Shown piece after piece: positions 22,022 through 34,584 of a DNA stretch of 64,000 bases; the stretch's first letter is position 1; each line of letters starts with the position of its first letter. Under the pieces are notes generated by a model. It did not search any database. It saw nothing but the letters and a program-made list of their open reading frames with translations, and was not told where the DNA came from. Source of the DNA: Rhizophagus irregularis. Lineage: Eukaryota > Glomeromycota > Glomeromycetes > Glomerales > Glomeraceae. The stretch is from NCBI RefSeq assembly GCF_026210795.1, contig NC_089451.1, forward strand, positions 3,084,001-3,148,000, in the 5' to 3' direction. The translations under genes and the position numbers were made by a program.

Positions 22022-22815
22022 ATAATCTCCACTTTGGACAAATGAAATCAACTTTATTTATTAATTGAAAGTTGTCCAGGCGGGTTAAAAGCACTTGAAT
22101 ATTAATTTTCATGAATGTAGATGTAGTGCTTAGAGAAGATTGCATTTTTCTTGATGATATTAATTCTCTTTTCTGTTTTTTTTTAATTTAGAGCGTAATA
22201 TCTCCACTTTGGACAAATGAAATCAACTTCATTTATTAATTGAAAGTTGTTCAGGCGGGTTGATTCTACTTGAATATTAATTTTCATGAATATAGGTGTA
22301 GTGCTTAGAGAAGATTGCATTTTTCTTGATGATATTAACTCTCTTTTCTGCTGTTTTTTTTTAATTTAGAGCGTAATATATCCACTTTAGACAAATGAAA
22401 TCAACTTTATTTATTAATTGAATGTTGTTCAGGTGGGTTGATTCTACTTGAATATTAATTTTCATGAATGTAGGTGTAGTACTTAGAGAAAATTGCATTT
22501 TCTTGATGATATTAACTCTCTTTTCTGTTTTTTTTTTTAATTTAGAGCGTAATATCTCTACTTTGGACAAATGAAATCAACTTCATTTATTAATTAAAAA
22601 TTGTTCAGGTGGGTTGAAACCACTTGAATATTAATTTTCATGAATGTAGGTGTAGTGCTTAAAGAAAATTGCATTTTTCTTAATGATATTAACTCTCTTT
22701 TCTGTTTTTTTAATTTAGAGCATAATATATCTACTTTGGACAAATTAAATCAACTTCATTTATTAATTGAATGTTGTTCAGGCGGGTTGATTCTACTTGA
22801 ATATTAATTTTTATA
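22022..22815. repeat. 175-bp tandem repeat, about 4.5 copies
   Basis: Units begin at about 22022, 22191, 22369, 22543 and 22716. Each carries CTCCACTTTGGACAAATG (with small changes), a TTGTTCAGGCGGGTTGA segment and an ATTAACTCTCTTTTCTG segment. Spacing is 173-178 bp. The last copy is truncated. Diverged copies occur at 29.5-29.9 kb. Confidence 0.85.
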
Positions 22816-23462
22816 AGATTTCGTTTTTTTTGTAGCTGTATTAACTTTAAAACACTTATTACAACTTACATCATTATTTTAAATCATAGGAATTAATTTA
22901 TATTATTGGCTAATTATAATCACATTGATACTAAGGATTTTTTTTATTTTTATATTTGATTTAATAATTTAATAAAATATTATTAAAATCAAATTCATAT
23001 AAATGCAACTAATATTAATAATTGTAATTTAAGTAGTAAATTCATTAACCAAATCATGTAAATTCTATGCTTAAAGTATGTAATTTCTGTGATCAAATCA
23101 ATATAAATTCAGCATAAATTATGGTCAAATTATGCAAATGATGCATTTTGTAATATGGAATTGTGCATTTTCTGTATTCCTATATAGATTAGAAATATTA
23201 TTTTTAAGAAAAAATTGTATAAAACCTTATTAAAAACATGATTTTTTATAGGATCTAATTATAATAAATTTTATTATTCAGTAATATTTTAGTGATTTTA
23301 CATACAATTCAATTTATTTATATCAAAGAATTTTTTTAATTATAAATGTTATATTTGGGGGACGAAGTCCCCCGGCAAATCGCATATTCTAGTTTATTAT
23401 ATCCAAAATGTACCTAAAATACTCTTGAAATATACTTTCTGGACTAGTTGATTCTACCTCAA
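22816..23462. other. AT-rich spacer upstream of kinase gene
   Basis: Nothing coding is seen. The second GGGGGAC-GAA-GTCCCCC hairpin (23357-23373) lies here. Confidence 0.5.
23357..23373. repeat. Perfect hairpin GGGGGAC-GAA-GTCCCCC
   Basis: A seven-base-pair stem identical in core and loop to the one at 21578-21592. It lies about 270 bp upstream of the kinase gene start. It could be a transposon terminus or a folded RNA element; no further context decides. Confidence 0.6.
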
Positions 23463-23631
23463 TGCAGATCACTTACCGGAAAAAATATGGCCCGAAAAAA
23501 ATTAATTTTATTTTTTTTTTCTACATTTGGTAAAAGTATTCCTTTTTAGTAACTCATTCATAACATATAAAAAAAAATTTGTCAAAAAAAATAAATTCTT
23601 TCAATAAAATAAGTTTCTACTAAATAATAAA
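23463..23631 (+). promoter_or_regulatory. 5' flank conserved between kinase paralogues
   Basis: The sequence from ATGCAGATCA through GGAAAAAATATGGCCCGA and AGTAACTCATTCAT to the start codon is shared with the region before the second kinase gene (38033-38200), although both flanks diverge further upstream. CGG at 23477 and CCG at 23492 have a 12-base spacer, which resembles a zinc-cluster factor site, but this is inference. It is the likely promoter or 5' UTR. Confidence 0.4.
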
Positions 23632-26600
23632 ATGGAAACGAAATGTAGTAATTTAAATATCTCAAATAATGATATCAATACAATGAATGTCAAAAATTGT
23701 TTATATTGTAATAAACTTTTTACTAAAGAATTATGGTGTGAAGAATGTATTAATTCTTTAGAAAAATTAGCAGAAAATGGTAATAAAGAAGCAATGTTCA
23801 ATTTAGCAATACATTATGGAAATGGAACGGAAAAGAATTTAGAAAAAGCCTTTTATTGGTATCAAAAAGCAGTAGAAAATGGTCTTAAAGATGCAATGCT
23901 TAATTTAGCCATACATTATAAAGGTGGAGAAGAAACAGGAAAGAATTTAGAAAAAGCCTTCCATTGGCATCAAAAAACAGCAGAAAAAGATCATATTAAA
24001 GCAATTATTAATTTGACCATATGTCATAAAAATGGAAAAGGAACAGAAAAAAATTTAGAAAAAGCCTTTTATTGTTATCAAAAAGTACTTATTTTAGCCT
24101 TATGTTATGAAAATGGAGAAGGAACAGTAAAGAATTTGGAAAAAGCCTTTTATTGGTATCAAAAAGCAGTAGAAAATGGTAATGAAGAAGCAATGCTTAT
24201 TTTAGCCATACGTTATGAATATGGAGAAGGAACGGAAAAGAATTTAGAAAAAGCCTTTCATTGGTATCAAAAAGCAGCAGAAAATGGTTTTGTTATTGCA
24301 ATGTCGTATTTAGCCATATGTTATAAAAATGGAAAAGGAACAGAAAAGAATTTAGAAAAATCCTTTTATTGGTATCAAAAAGCAGCAGAAAGTGGTATTA
24401 AAGAAGCAATGCTTATTTTAGCCTTATGTTATGAAAATGGAGAAGGAGCAGAAAAGAATTTCGAAAAAGCATTTTATTGGTTTCAAAAAGCAGCAGAAAA
24501 TGGTTTTATTGTTGCAATGTCTATTTTAGCCATATATTATATAATTGGAAAAGGAACAGAAAAGAATTTAGAAAAAGCCTTTTATTGGTATCAAAAAGCA
24601 GCAGAAAATGGTGTTAAAAAAGTAATGTTTAATTTGGTTAATAGATATTATAATGGTGAAGGAATAGAAAAGAATTTAGAAAAAGCCTTTTATTGGTATC
24701 AAAAAGCAGCAGAAAATGGTGCTAAAGAAGCAATGTTTAATTTAGCCATATATTATAAAAATGGAGAAGGACCAGATAAGAATTTAGGAGAAGCCTTTTA
24801 TTGGTATCAAAAAGCAGCAGAAAATGGTGTTAAAGAAGCAATGATTAATTTAGCCATATGTTATAAAAATGGAGAAGGAACTGAAAAGAATATAGAAAAA
24901 GCCTTTCATTGGTTTCAAAAAGTAGCAGAAAATGGTATTAAAGAAGCAATGCTTATTTTAGCCTTATGTTATGAAAATGGAGAAGGAACAGAAAAGAATT
25001 TAGAAAAAGCCTTTTATTGGTTTCAAAAAGCAGCGGAAAATGATTACACTGATGCAATGTTTAACTTAGCCATATGTTATGAAAATGGAGAAGGAACAGA
25101 AAAGCATTTAAAAAAGGCCTTTTATTGGTATCAAAAAGCGGCAGAAAATGGTATTAAAGAAGCAATGCTTATTTTAGCCTTCTATTATGAAAATGGAAAA
25201 GGAACAGAAAAGAATTTAGAAAAAGCCTTTTATTGGTATCAAAAAGCAGCAGAAAATGGTTTTATTATTGCAATTTCTGTTTTAATCGTATATCATGAAA
25301 TTGGAAAAGGAACAGAAGAGAATTTAGAAAAAGCCTTTTATTGGTATCAAAAAGCAGCGGAAAATGGTGATAAAGAAGCAATGTTTAATTTAGCCAATAG
25401 GTATAATGTAGAAGGATCCAAAAAGAATATAGAAAAAGCCTTTTATTGGTATCAAAAAGCGGCAGAACATGGTGTTAAAGAAGCAATGTTTAGTTTGGCC
25501 ATACGTTATAATAATGGAGAAGGAACAGAGAGGAATTTAGAAAAAGCCTTTTATTGGTATCAAAAAGCAACAGATAATGGTCACACTGATGGAATGTTTA
25601 GTTTAGCCATATGTTATGAAAATGGGAAAGGGACAGAAAAGAATATAGAAAAAGCCTTTTATTGGTATCAAAAAGCAGTGGAAAATGGTCACACTGATGC
25701 AATGTTCAATTTAGCCATATGTTATAAAATTGGAAAAGGAACAGAAAAGAATTTAGATAAAGCCTTTTATTGGTATCAAAAAGCAGCAGAAAATGGTATT
25801 AAAGAAGCAATGTTTAATTTAGCCATATGTTATAAAAATGGAGAAGGAACAGAAAAGAATTTAGAAAAAACCTTCCATTGGTATCAAAAAGCAGCAGAAA
25901 AAGATCATATTAAAGCAATGAATAATTTAGCCACATGCTATGACAATGGAAAAGGAACAGAAAAGAATTTAGAAAAAGCCTTTTATTGGCATCAAAAAGT
26001 AGCAGAAAGTAATAAAGTGAGTCCTAATAATAAAGTTGAATTATGTAATGAATGCAAACAACCATATACTGATTACCAGTGGTGTCAACAATGTAATGTT
26101 AAACAATTTCAACAAGATTTTTCAAAGTGGACTAGTAAAAATAAATTTATTGATAAATTTATTCAAGAAGCACAATTAAACGCTAAAAATAGTTATGAAA
26201 TTTTGGAATGGATACCTTATGATAAATTGTCAAGCATTAATTATTATGATAAAGGAGGATTCAGTGAAATTCATAAAGCTATCTGGTTAGATGGACCTAT
26301 TTTTAGTTGGAATTTTGACAAAAAACAATGGAATAGATGTAATTTTCAAACAGGTTATGAGATTATTCTTAAAACACTTAATAAATCATCAAACTTAAAT
26401 AATAAATTTCTGGAGGAGGTATGTTATTTATATTATTTAATACAAATTTTATTTTCTCTTGCAAAAATTTAATAATTTTTTATTATTTATATAGTGGAAA
26501 TATCATTATAACTGTCAGAAAAAATCATTTTCAAAGTTTATTCAATTCTTTGGAATTACTCAAGATCCAAATAGTTTAAATTATATAGTAGTAATGAGTT

Positions 26601-27379
26601 ATGCAAAAAAAGGAAGTTTAAGAAAATGTTTATCTGATATAATTAGATTTACGTGGCAAGACAAGTTACATTTATTGAAAAAAATTATATTAGGGCTTAA
26701 AGTAATTCATGAATCAAATTTAACTCATGGCGATTTTCATGATGGCAATATTTTAATGTCAGATAATCATAATGAGTTATTTATTATTGATTTAGGATTA
26801 TGTAAACCTGTAAGTGATTTACAGGATTCTGATAATGAAATTTATGGAGTTTTACCTTATATGGCGCCTGAAATATTAAGAAATAACCCCTATACTCCAG
26901 CAAGTGATATTTATAGTTTTTCAATGATAATGTGGGAATTTACATCAGGTATTCCCCCATTTAAATGTGAAGCACATGATTATGATCTGATCTTGAGTAT
27001 TTGTAAAGGAGAACGTCCTAAAATTATAAAAAATACTCCAAAATGTTATGTGAATTTAATGAAAAAATGTTGGGATTCAAATCCTGCCAATAGACCAACT
27101 ATAATAATGCTTGAAAATGTTATATCTGAATGGATTGGATGTATTAGTGATTATTATAGAATAAACAGTGATGGAAATTATAAATTTGATGTACCTAATA
27201 TTGATAATCAATTAAAAGATGTTATGTTGGAATTTGTTATGGCAAACAAATCTTTAGCGCAGGAACAAGTAAATTCTTCTATTACACAATCTCATCCACA
27301 AGCACATTATACAAGTCGCAAACTTGCTGAAATTTTAGTTCAAAAGACTCAGGGTTTTGAATGTGCAATTGAAGATTAA
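23632..27379 (+). CDS. Zinc ribbon-Sel1(21)-zinc ribbon-TKL-like kinase
   Basis: Two exons (23632-26418 and 26495-27379) with a 76-bp GTATGT..ATAG intron give 1223 residues. Order: a CxxC..CxxC zinc ribbon (C23, C26, C36, C39); about 21 Sel1 repeats of 36 residues (roughly 41-795); a second zinc ribbon (near 805-821, CNECKQ..WCQQC); then the linker FSKWTSKN..EILEWIPY and a kinase domain. The kinase has the loop KGGFSEI (near 874), the lysine in IILKTL (near 913), HGDFHDGN (near 1007), DLG in place of DFG (near 1028), YMAPE and a CW-x-P-x-RP C-lobe motif. The catalytic D, N and D are present, so activity is plausible. Sel1 arrays usually serve as protein scaffolds. One Sel1 repeat (third) is shortened by a deletion. 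The repeats are near-identical at DNA level, so copy number may vary. Intact, and paralogous to the split gene at 38.2-43.7 kb. Confidence 0.88.
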
Positions 27380-28932
27380 CATTTCTGTTGTTTATTCTTG
27401 ATTATTTATCAGTTATTAGTTATTAAATAGTAAATAATTGTGTTATTCTACCATTTTTACAATAAAGTAAACATTATTATTATATACAAATATTGATAAT
27501 TATTGAAATAGCATTTATTTATATATATAATTTATTTGTAATTTGTTTAGCAGATTTAAGTTTATATCCAATCTATACTTTAAAAATTTGGAGTAATATT
27601 ATAATTATGATTTATTTCTTATAAATTATAAAAGCAGCTAAATACCTAAAATATCACCATGAAATTCATTTATTGAAGTTGCATAATCAATACTAGTATT
27701 TAACAACTTAATCTCTTTTCTAATTTAGATTGATAAACTATTTTATTTGTGCCCTATAAAAAATTTTATCCGTTATTTCTGTAAAAATCTGTAAAAATTA
27801 GCCCTTCACGGATCCATTCATGGTAAATGTAAATAATTCAATAAATTCCGTGATATAAGGTTATAAATTCTGGAAAAATGATAGAATATAAAAAATGGAT
27901 CAACTTTTTTTACAGGGATGTTCTCAAGCACTCAAATGATAAATTGATGAGTGATCTAATTAACCAAAAATGTATCAGTAAGATTCAAAGAGTTTTGAAA
28001 AGCTTCCTATTTTAATGACTAACAAGCAAGCTAAAACCATTTTTTTCTTCAAATGATCTCAATGATCTTCTATTGATAGAAAATTCTTGATTATCATTTA
28101 AGTTTATATTATTTCACTTTTAATGCAAGAAATTTTTAATTTCCTAACTTTTACTCAAGTCATCATTATAAAAAAAATAAAAAATACCTGTTGCTTAATG
28201 ACAAGCTATAAAAAAGATATTCTCAGTGATACTTGAGCATAATAACATCACTATCTGATCAAATTGAAGGAGATACTTGAGAATGGCCTATATTGTAGAT
28301 AAAAGGTTGATTGTAATTTAGTGATGAATGATAATTGTAGTTTTTTATGTGATCTTTAAATTTCTAGATCAAAATTACAAATCCAACTTTCATTTATTAT
28401 TATTGTTCATAATTTGAGGCAAATTTATATTAATATTTTATAATTAGATATGATTAAATATATATAATTTAAATTAATTTAATATGGAATTATTGAAAAA
28501 ATTTATGGAAACATGTTGATAGAAATAATATCACTTGTAACATTATATAACAGAAATTTTTTATATTCCTATAATAGAAATTCTGGGGAAAAACTTCATT
28601 TTTCTAGTTTTTATTACGATATTACAAAGAAACTCATACACGTGACTATTTTTCCGAAAAATTTTTTATAGGGTATATATTTAATAATAAGTGCCGCATG
28701 ACAATGGACAATGAAATATTATCATGTGTCACAATCTATTTTTACATTTCATTTATGCCGATTTTTTTATTAATGTACAATTTCCTTCAGAAAGTATAAT
28801 ATTAACCCATTATCAACAAAGCTGAAGGCCCTAGCAATAGCGGCATCTTTTTTATGCTGTCCTAATGACAGACATGTGACTATTGTACAGCATTTCTACT
28901 TATAGCAATATTAGTAATGAACTTCCCAAATG
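27380..28932. other. 3' flank of kinase gene, with insertion
   Basis: Non-coding. Much of 27380-27735 and 28310-28530 is alignable by eye with the region after the second kinase gene (43745-44800), so the duplication included the 3' flank. About 27736-28310 has no counterpart there and begins near CCCTATAAAAAATTTT (27752), a terminus also seen near 28657-28673, 28933 and 30981-30994. Confidence 0.45.
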
Positions 28933-29539
28933 CCCTGTAAAAAATCTGATCCGTGTTTATCTTTGTTTTTTCCGTGAATGTATCATTTTCATGGAATTTA
29001 TAGCCTTAAATCATGGAAATTTTCATCTCGCTAACATGGATATCCATGAATGTATCAGGACCCCAGAAAATACTTATATATGTAAGGTACCAAGGTGCTT
29101 AGCCAACATAGTAAAGTTTTATGATGTAAGAATTTTATAATGCTTAATTTTAAGAAAATTTTATACTATGTAAGATAATTAAATTGCATATTTTTGGTAT
29201 TATTTTAAAATACTAAGAGTTTTTAGTTGCTTATTTTTCATATTTATATAACTTTTTAAAATATTATATATTGAATTTATAATTAATTTTTATTTTATTT
29301 TCACTAATGGTGAGTGTTAATTTTGTACTACATTTCACAATTTTATATAAATATATAAACAAAAATTTTTTTTTGATGAAATTTCTTTTTTTTTTCAATG
29401 TTTTATTAATTATCTGTCAATAGTATCTTTTTAATTTTTATTAAACTCAGTGTATTATTTTTAATATAAAATTACTATATTATACATGTTTATTTTGTTA
29501 AATAAATTACTATAAATATGTTTTACTTTAAAATATAAT

Positions 29540-29935
29540 TTCACTACTCACCACTTTGGTTATATCAAATTATCTTTTATATTTAAGTAAGTTTGTTCAG
29601 CAAGTTAAATCTACTTGTATTTTAATTTTCATAAGGCTAAGTATGATATTTATATAGAAAAGCATATTTTTTTAATGGTAATAACTTTTAAATTTTTCAC
29701 TTTTTCGTTTATAACTTCAGAGCGTAATTACACCACTTCAGTCATATGAAGTCGACTTTCTAAATTAATTGAAAGTTGTTCAGCAAGGTCGAAACTACCT
29801 ATATATTAATTTTTATGGGTGTAAGTATAATACTTATGGAGAAATTTACATTTTTTGTAATAGTATTAATTTCGAATTTTTCTTTTACTGTTTATTAACT
29901 TTATTAATTGAATATTGTTAATCTACTTGTATATT
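29540..29935. repeat. Diverged copies of the 175-bp repeat
   Basis: CACCACTTTGGTTATATC, GTTTGTTCAGCAAGTT and CAGAGCGTAATTACACCACTT follow the same order as in the 22.0-22.8 kb array. Spacing is about 180 bp over roughly two and a quarter units. Sequence identity is clearly lower. Confidence 0.65.
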
Positions 29936-30195
29936 ATGTTTAGTTTAGCTTCACAACATATTTAAAATTGGATTTAATAAAATATATTAATTAATAAATA
30001 TATTTTATAAATTATATGTGTTATAATAAAAATTTAATTAGGTTAGAAGATTAATTTGCTTATTTTCATATAATTTTTAAGGTTAGATATCAACAATGCT
30101 TAGCGATCATAGTAAAAACCTATGCTTAGAGCTACTAATAAAAAATATTTTTGGGACCTTACCTATATAAGTATTTTCCGGGGTCCTAATGTATC

Positions 30196-30916
30196 TAGTG
30201 CTTCGATCCGTTTCTAGTCCATCCGGATGAATCCGGATGAATCTGGATTTTTTTCATCCGGATATCCGGTTTTGATCCAAAATTTGATCCAGATGAAAAA
30301 TATCCAGATTCATCCAGAATCCGGATAGAAAAAAAAAATTTTTTCTAATATTTTTTATAGATTTTGTAATAAATAAATAGTCTATTAATTAGTTTCGCAA
30401 CTGATAAATAATTTTGTAATATATAAATTTTGTCATGAACAACGATAAATTGATGATTAGTAAAAAATTATTTATTTATTATTAATTTATTTAATATAAT
30501 TAAAGTGAAAATTATTTTTACATTTTTATTAATCTTATTAAGTAAAATCATAATTTAAGAAGCGATATTGTTTTTTAAGCCTGATTTTATCAAAATTTGA
30601 ATAAAATTTGTAACTCAGGCCAAATTAATAGTGCCGGCCTGAATTACGATAAAATAAGCTAATTCAAATTCAATAATCAAATCGGAAAAAAGGCTACAAA
30701 ATTTAAAAAAACCTACCAAATTGTATTAATAAGTACCATTATCTCTAATATGGATCGTCATATGCAATCTAAAAAATTTTATATATGAAATCTGATCCGG
30801 ATTCCAGATTTTACCTGGATTTCTGACCCGGATTTCAATTCAGATCAAACCGGATATAATCCGGATTTTTTTTTTGTGTAATCCAGATGACGGATTTCAT
30901 CCGGATCGAAGCACTA
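30196..30916. mobile_element. hAT-type MITE with 8-bp TSD
   Basis: A 721-bp unit has 15-bp terminal inverted repeats (TAGTGCTTCGATCCG..CGGATCGAAGCACTA) and a perfect 8-bp duplication AATGTATC (30188-30195 and 30917-30924). The interior is rich in ATCCGGAT-type motifs and contains no gene. An 8-bp duplication and TAGTG ends are hallmarks of hAT transposons. Confidence 0.85.
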
Positions 30917-30994
30917 AATGTATCATTTTCATGGAATTTTTATGGAAGACACGGAGAAATAATGGAAATATTCGGATAAAAATTTTTTATAGGG

Positions 30995-33900
30995 ATGACT
31001 AAAGATCAACTACGGTGTCCAATTAACACCATCACGTATCAAAAATGAATTACGTCAACTTTTACTAAAGAGTGAACTTTCGGATAACTTAACTAAACAA
31101 GGACGTAGTTTACCGCCTATTAATATTATTCTAAATTTAGAAACCGTGTTTTATCAATGTTACACATGATTTTACTATAGAATTCAATCTGCCATAGGAA
31201 AATGTATTATAGTACATAGTAAACTTAACACCTGACAAAGTTTTATTGAAAACTACCAACATATTTAAAGATATCCGATGACATCCAGTGTTCCACCAAG
31301 TTTTACTAGGAAGAACTTGAACTATACCTACATGTTACACGAAGTTGGTATATTGGTTTGCAACCTTTAAAGACTATAAAACTTGGTCTTTTTTATAATA
31401 AAAATGGTTCCTAGACTCATGTGAGCAATAATAAGAAGGATAAGAGCTAAATGGATGATCTTTTCCTTGGAATTTTTCGTGAGACCTTCAAAATCGGCAT
31501 TACGAAATCAACCTGTTATAAAAATTGATTTCAGCCAACCACTTAATATCTCTCGTGCTTTTGGATATTTTCTATTTTAAAATTTATTTTAAAAAATTTT
31601 GGATGATTTTTTTTTAAAAAAGTTTATGATTCGATTTTAGAAGTATCTGATTCAATACAATTGAGGTAAAATTTTAAAGATACTAATAATGAAATGTCAA
31701 TTGTTTTGCTATTGACAAAAGGTTCCTTTGGCGTTACAACAATTTAAAATTGGTCAAAAAACAACCGATCACATGATTCTAAATCAAGCCAATAAGATGT
31801 TCCTTCTTTATTTTAAATACTATTATTTTAAAATTCAAACCCTTAAATAAATTTTTTTTCTGTAGTAAGCAATTAAAATTTAGCTGGCTATTTAGACGTA
31901 TCAATATATATATACAGTATATATAATTAATTATATGACACCACATCCCTGTGTACATTCATTTATATTTAAAAATTTTAAAAATTTACAAATAATTTTA
32001 GAATTTGGATATTGAAATAAATTTATTAGAAGGAATTTTTTCTAATTTGTACGGACACCAATTTTTTTATTTTTGTAAATGAATATCTGTTGTTTAACTT
32101 TATATGTATGGTGGTGATCACATTAGCCGGATTTCAGTTTTTGGTTTAATTTAATCGGTAAATAAAATTTTAAACGTTTTCAATGTTTTTATATCAGGAT
32201 ATTTTTTTTATGCTTATAATTACTTTTATCCTTTCAACATTCCTTCCTAATTCCTATCTATTCTATGCTTGTGCTTATGTTTATGCTTTTTGCTTTCAGC
32301 ACTAAGAAATTCTTTCATGCAGCGCAAATGCACAGATAATTGTGTACTATAGGTGGTACTTTTACTAATATCATTATCAATAAGGAATAAAGAAAATGTT
32401 ATTTTTTTTTTTTTACTCTTCATTATGGTAAGTTTTATTCGTTATTGTTCAATTAGAAAATGAGAAAATGAATCTCAAAAAAATAAAATAGTGATAAATT
32501 TCGATTATGACCAATTTTTCAATAACGATGAAAATCATGTAATTAAGTTTTAAAAATTTAATTACGAATAATTAAGGTTGAACCGGTCCGGTCCTAAAAA
32601 GACCGGTCTGGAGGTCTTTGACCATTTGTAAGATAGGTCCTTAAGCTTTTTCAATTTTTTTTATTTATGACGTCAGTTGATGATCATTGATCAACATGAC
32701 GATGAAATTCAGATCATTGTTTTCATTGTAATGATCCAGGTATAGCTTAAATGAAATCTCAAAGTTTAAGAATAACCATTTTTTGACAAAATTTTACATT
32801 TATAGGAGTATTAAAAAAAAAAATTGTAAAACTATTATAACTGTAATAATAAAACTATAAAAGCTGGTGTCGATCACGTAACACAAAGATTTTTATATCC
32901 CGTACTTTAACTTTTTTTATAAAGCAACAATAAGGAATCGAAATGATATTGATATTATAAAATAACAGAATATGAAAATTTTAATAATTCAAAATGAAAA
33001 CTTGATTAATAATATGTAATTTGCTATCTTTTTATTTGATGAAAAATTTATATATATATCGGTCATGGTCCGGAATCCTGGACCAAAGACCGTGAAGACT
33101 GAAGAACGGCCAATCCAACCTTACAAATAATCATTATTTTAAAATTTTATAAATAGTTGTTCGATTTAACAGATTTATCATTTATAATTTCCATACCATC
33201 TTCGGATTTAACAACGTGGATCTTAATTGTTTTTATCCTAATAAAGTTAGATCAGATACAAAATCTAATACCAAAAAAGCGACTAAAAAACACATTTCGT
33301 AGTCTACGATAATTGACAGAATGAAATATTTCATTTTGTAAAATGAAATTACAGCATGTATCACGGTTATGTCCCGAACTTATATTTATTTTTGTGTGTT
33401 AATAAAGCGAGTCTTTATATTTGCCACATAACATTGAATAATTCCTAAAAAAAGTATTCTCAATCATGTCAAACGTTCCATCTATTGATTCATTAACAGA
33501 ATTAAATGCCAAGCTCATTATGAGCTTTACTCGAAAAATAAAATTGATTGAACTGTGAATATTACTAAATTAAATAAAATAATTAATAATAATTTAAAAT
33601 AATAAAAAAGAGCAATATTAAAATAAGTATTAATTATATAATTATTTAAAAAAGTTATATAATTTAAAAATTATTAATAATTTATTTTATTTTGGCTGGA
33701 TATTTTTAAAAATCATATTTATTCTAACTAAAAAATATTCATTTCGATTACATCGCGATCCAAACCTAAAAGGCAAAAAAAAAACTATCATAGGAAAAAA
33801 GAAAATATTAGTAAAAAAAATAACCAAGGAAAAAAATAAAAAAAATTCTGGTTAAAAAAACCAAATCAAAAAGCAAAATTAAAAATATTTGAAAAAAAAA

Positions 33901-34584
33901 AATTTCAGGTTTAGAAAAAAAAGAAAAAAAAAGTTTGGAAAAAAAAATTTGAAAAAAAATTTTTAAAGTTTCGAGCGAGCCAGAAATAAAAATTCATATA
34001 ACAAATAAAAAACCTATATGTTTGTTTATACAATATACATTACTATAAATAAAGAAATTTTCGTGATATTTCTTTGAAAAATGAATTTTTTTATAATTAA
34101 ATTTTTTATCGTAACACAGTAGGTATAGTTTCCGGCGCTGATTCCTTACGAGGTTATTAATTATTAAATACGTGAGATTATTTCACGATACATGATGCAT
34201 AAAGAATTCACTTTATTAATTTGTGAAGATTTATAAATTTTTTCTTTTTTAAAAGGTGGTTTTTTAATTAATTGACAACTACATTTTTACCTAGATACTT
34301 GATATTATAAACTATTAAAAACGCGTATCAGTACAAAAAAAAAAAATAAATCTTATGCCGTTCTAGTATTATAATAACATGTGGTTTCGGAAGTCAGGTC
34401 ATCAAATTTCAACATTTTAAATATTTTTTTGTTTTTTTTTAATAAAAAAAAAATTACTTTTCGTTTTTTTTAAACCGAAGTTTATTTATTATATTTACAG
34501 TATATTTTTCGTTTTTTTTTGAACCAAAATTTTTCTTTTAATTTTTTTTATTTTTTGTTTTTAAATCTTTTCGTTTTACTCTAG
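30995..34584. other. AT-rich intergenic region
   Basis: Apart from the relic at 31007-31390 nothing is supported. TGACGTCA (about 32668) and scattered homopolymer tracts are the only notable motifs. Confidence 0.5.
31007..31390 (+). pseudogene. Relic of an unidentified coding exon
   Basis: In one frame, about 31007-31168 reads LKINYGVQLTPSRIKNELRQ then LLLKSELSDNLTKQGRSLPP and stops after INIILNLETVFYQCYT. Further open pieces with stops follow to about 31390. Residue use is protein-like, unlike the surroundings. The family is not recognised. Confidence 0.35.

Larger units (their letters stand above)
28933..30994. mobile_element. Degenerate element bounded by CCCTATAAAAAATTTT-like ends
   Basis: The left end CCCTGTAAAAAATCTGATCC (28933) and the inverted right end (ATTTTTTATAGGG, to 30994) share outer sequence. 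Inner sequence also matches in inverted form: GGACCCCAGAAAATACTT near 29060 against AAGTATTTTCCGGGGTCC near 30170. The interior holds worn copies of the 175-bp repeat and a younger hAT-type MITE. No transposase is visible. Confidence 0.4.

Noticed and set aside
23632-26000. Regular direct repeats that superficially resemble an array of spaced units such as CRISPR
   Set aside because: The period is 108 bp, the whole unit is coding and in frame (Sel1), and there are no unique spacers.
28883-29140. 85-codon open frame
   Set aside because: It overlaps the degenerate end of a TIR element whose inverted counterpart near 30.1-30.9 kb has no matching frame.
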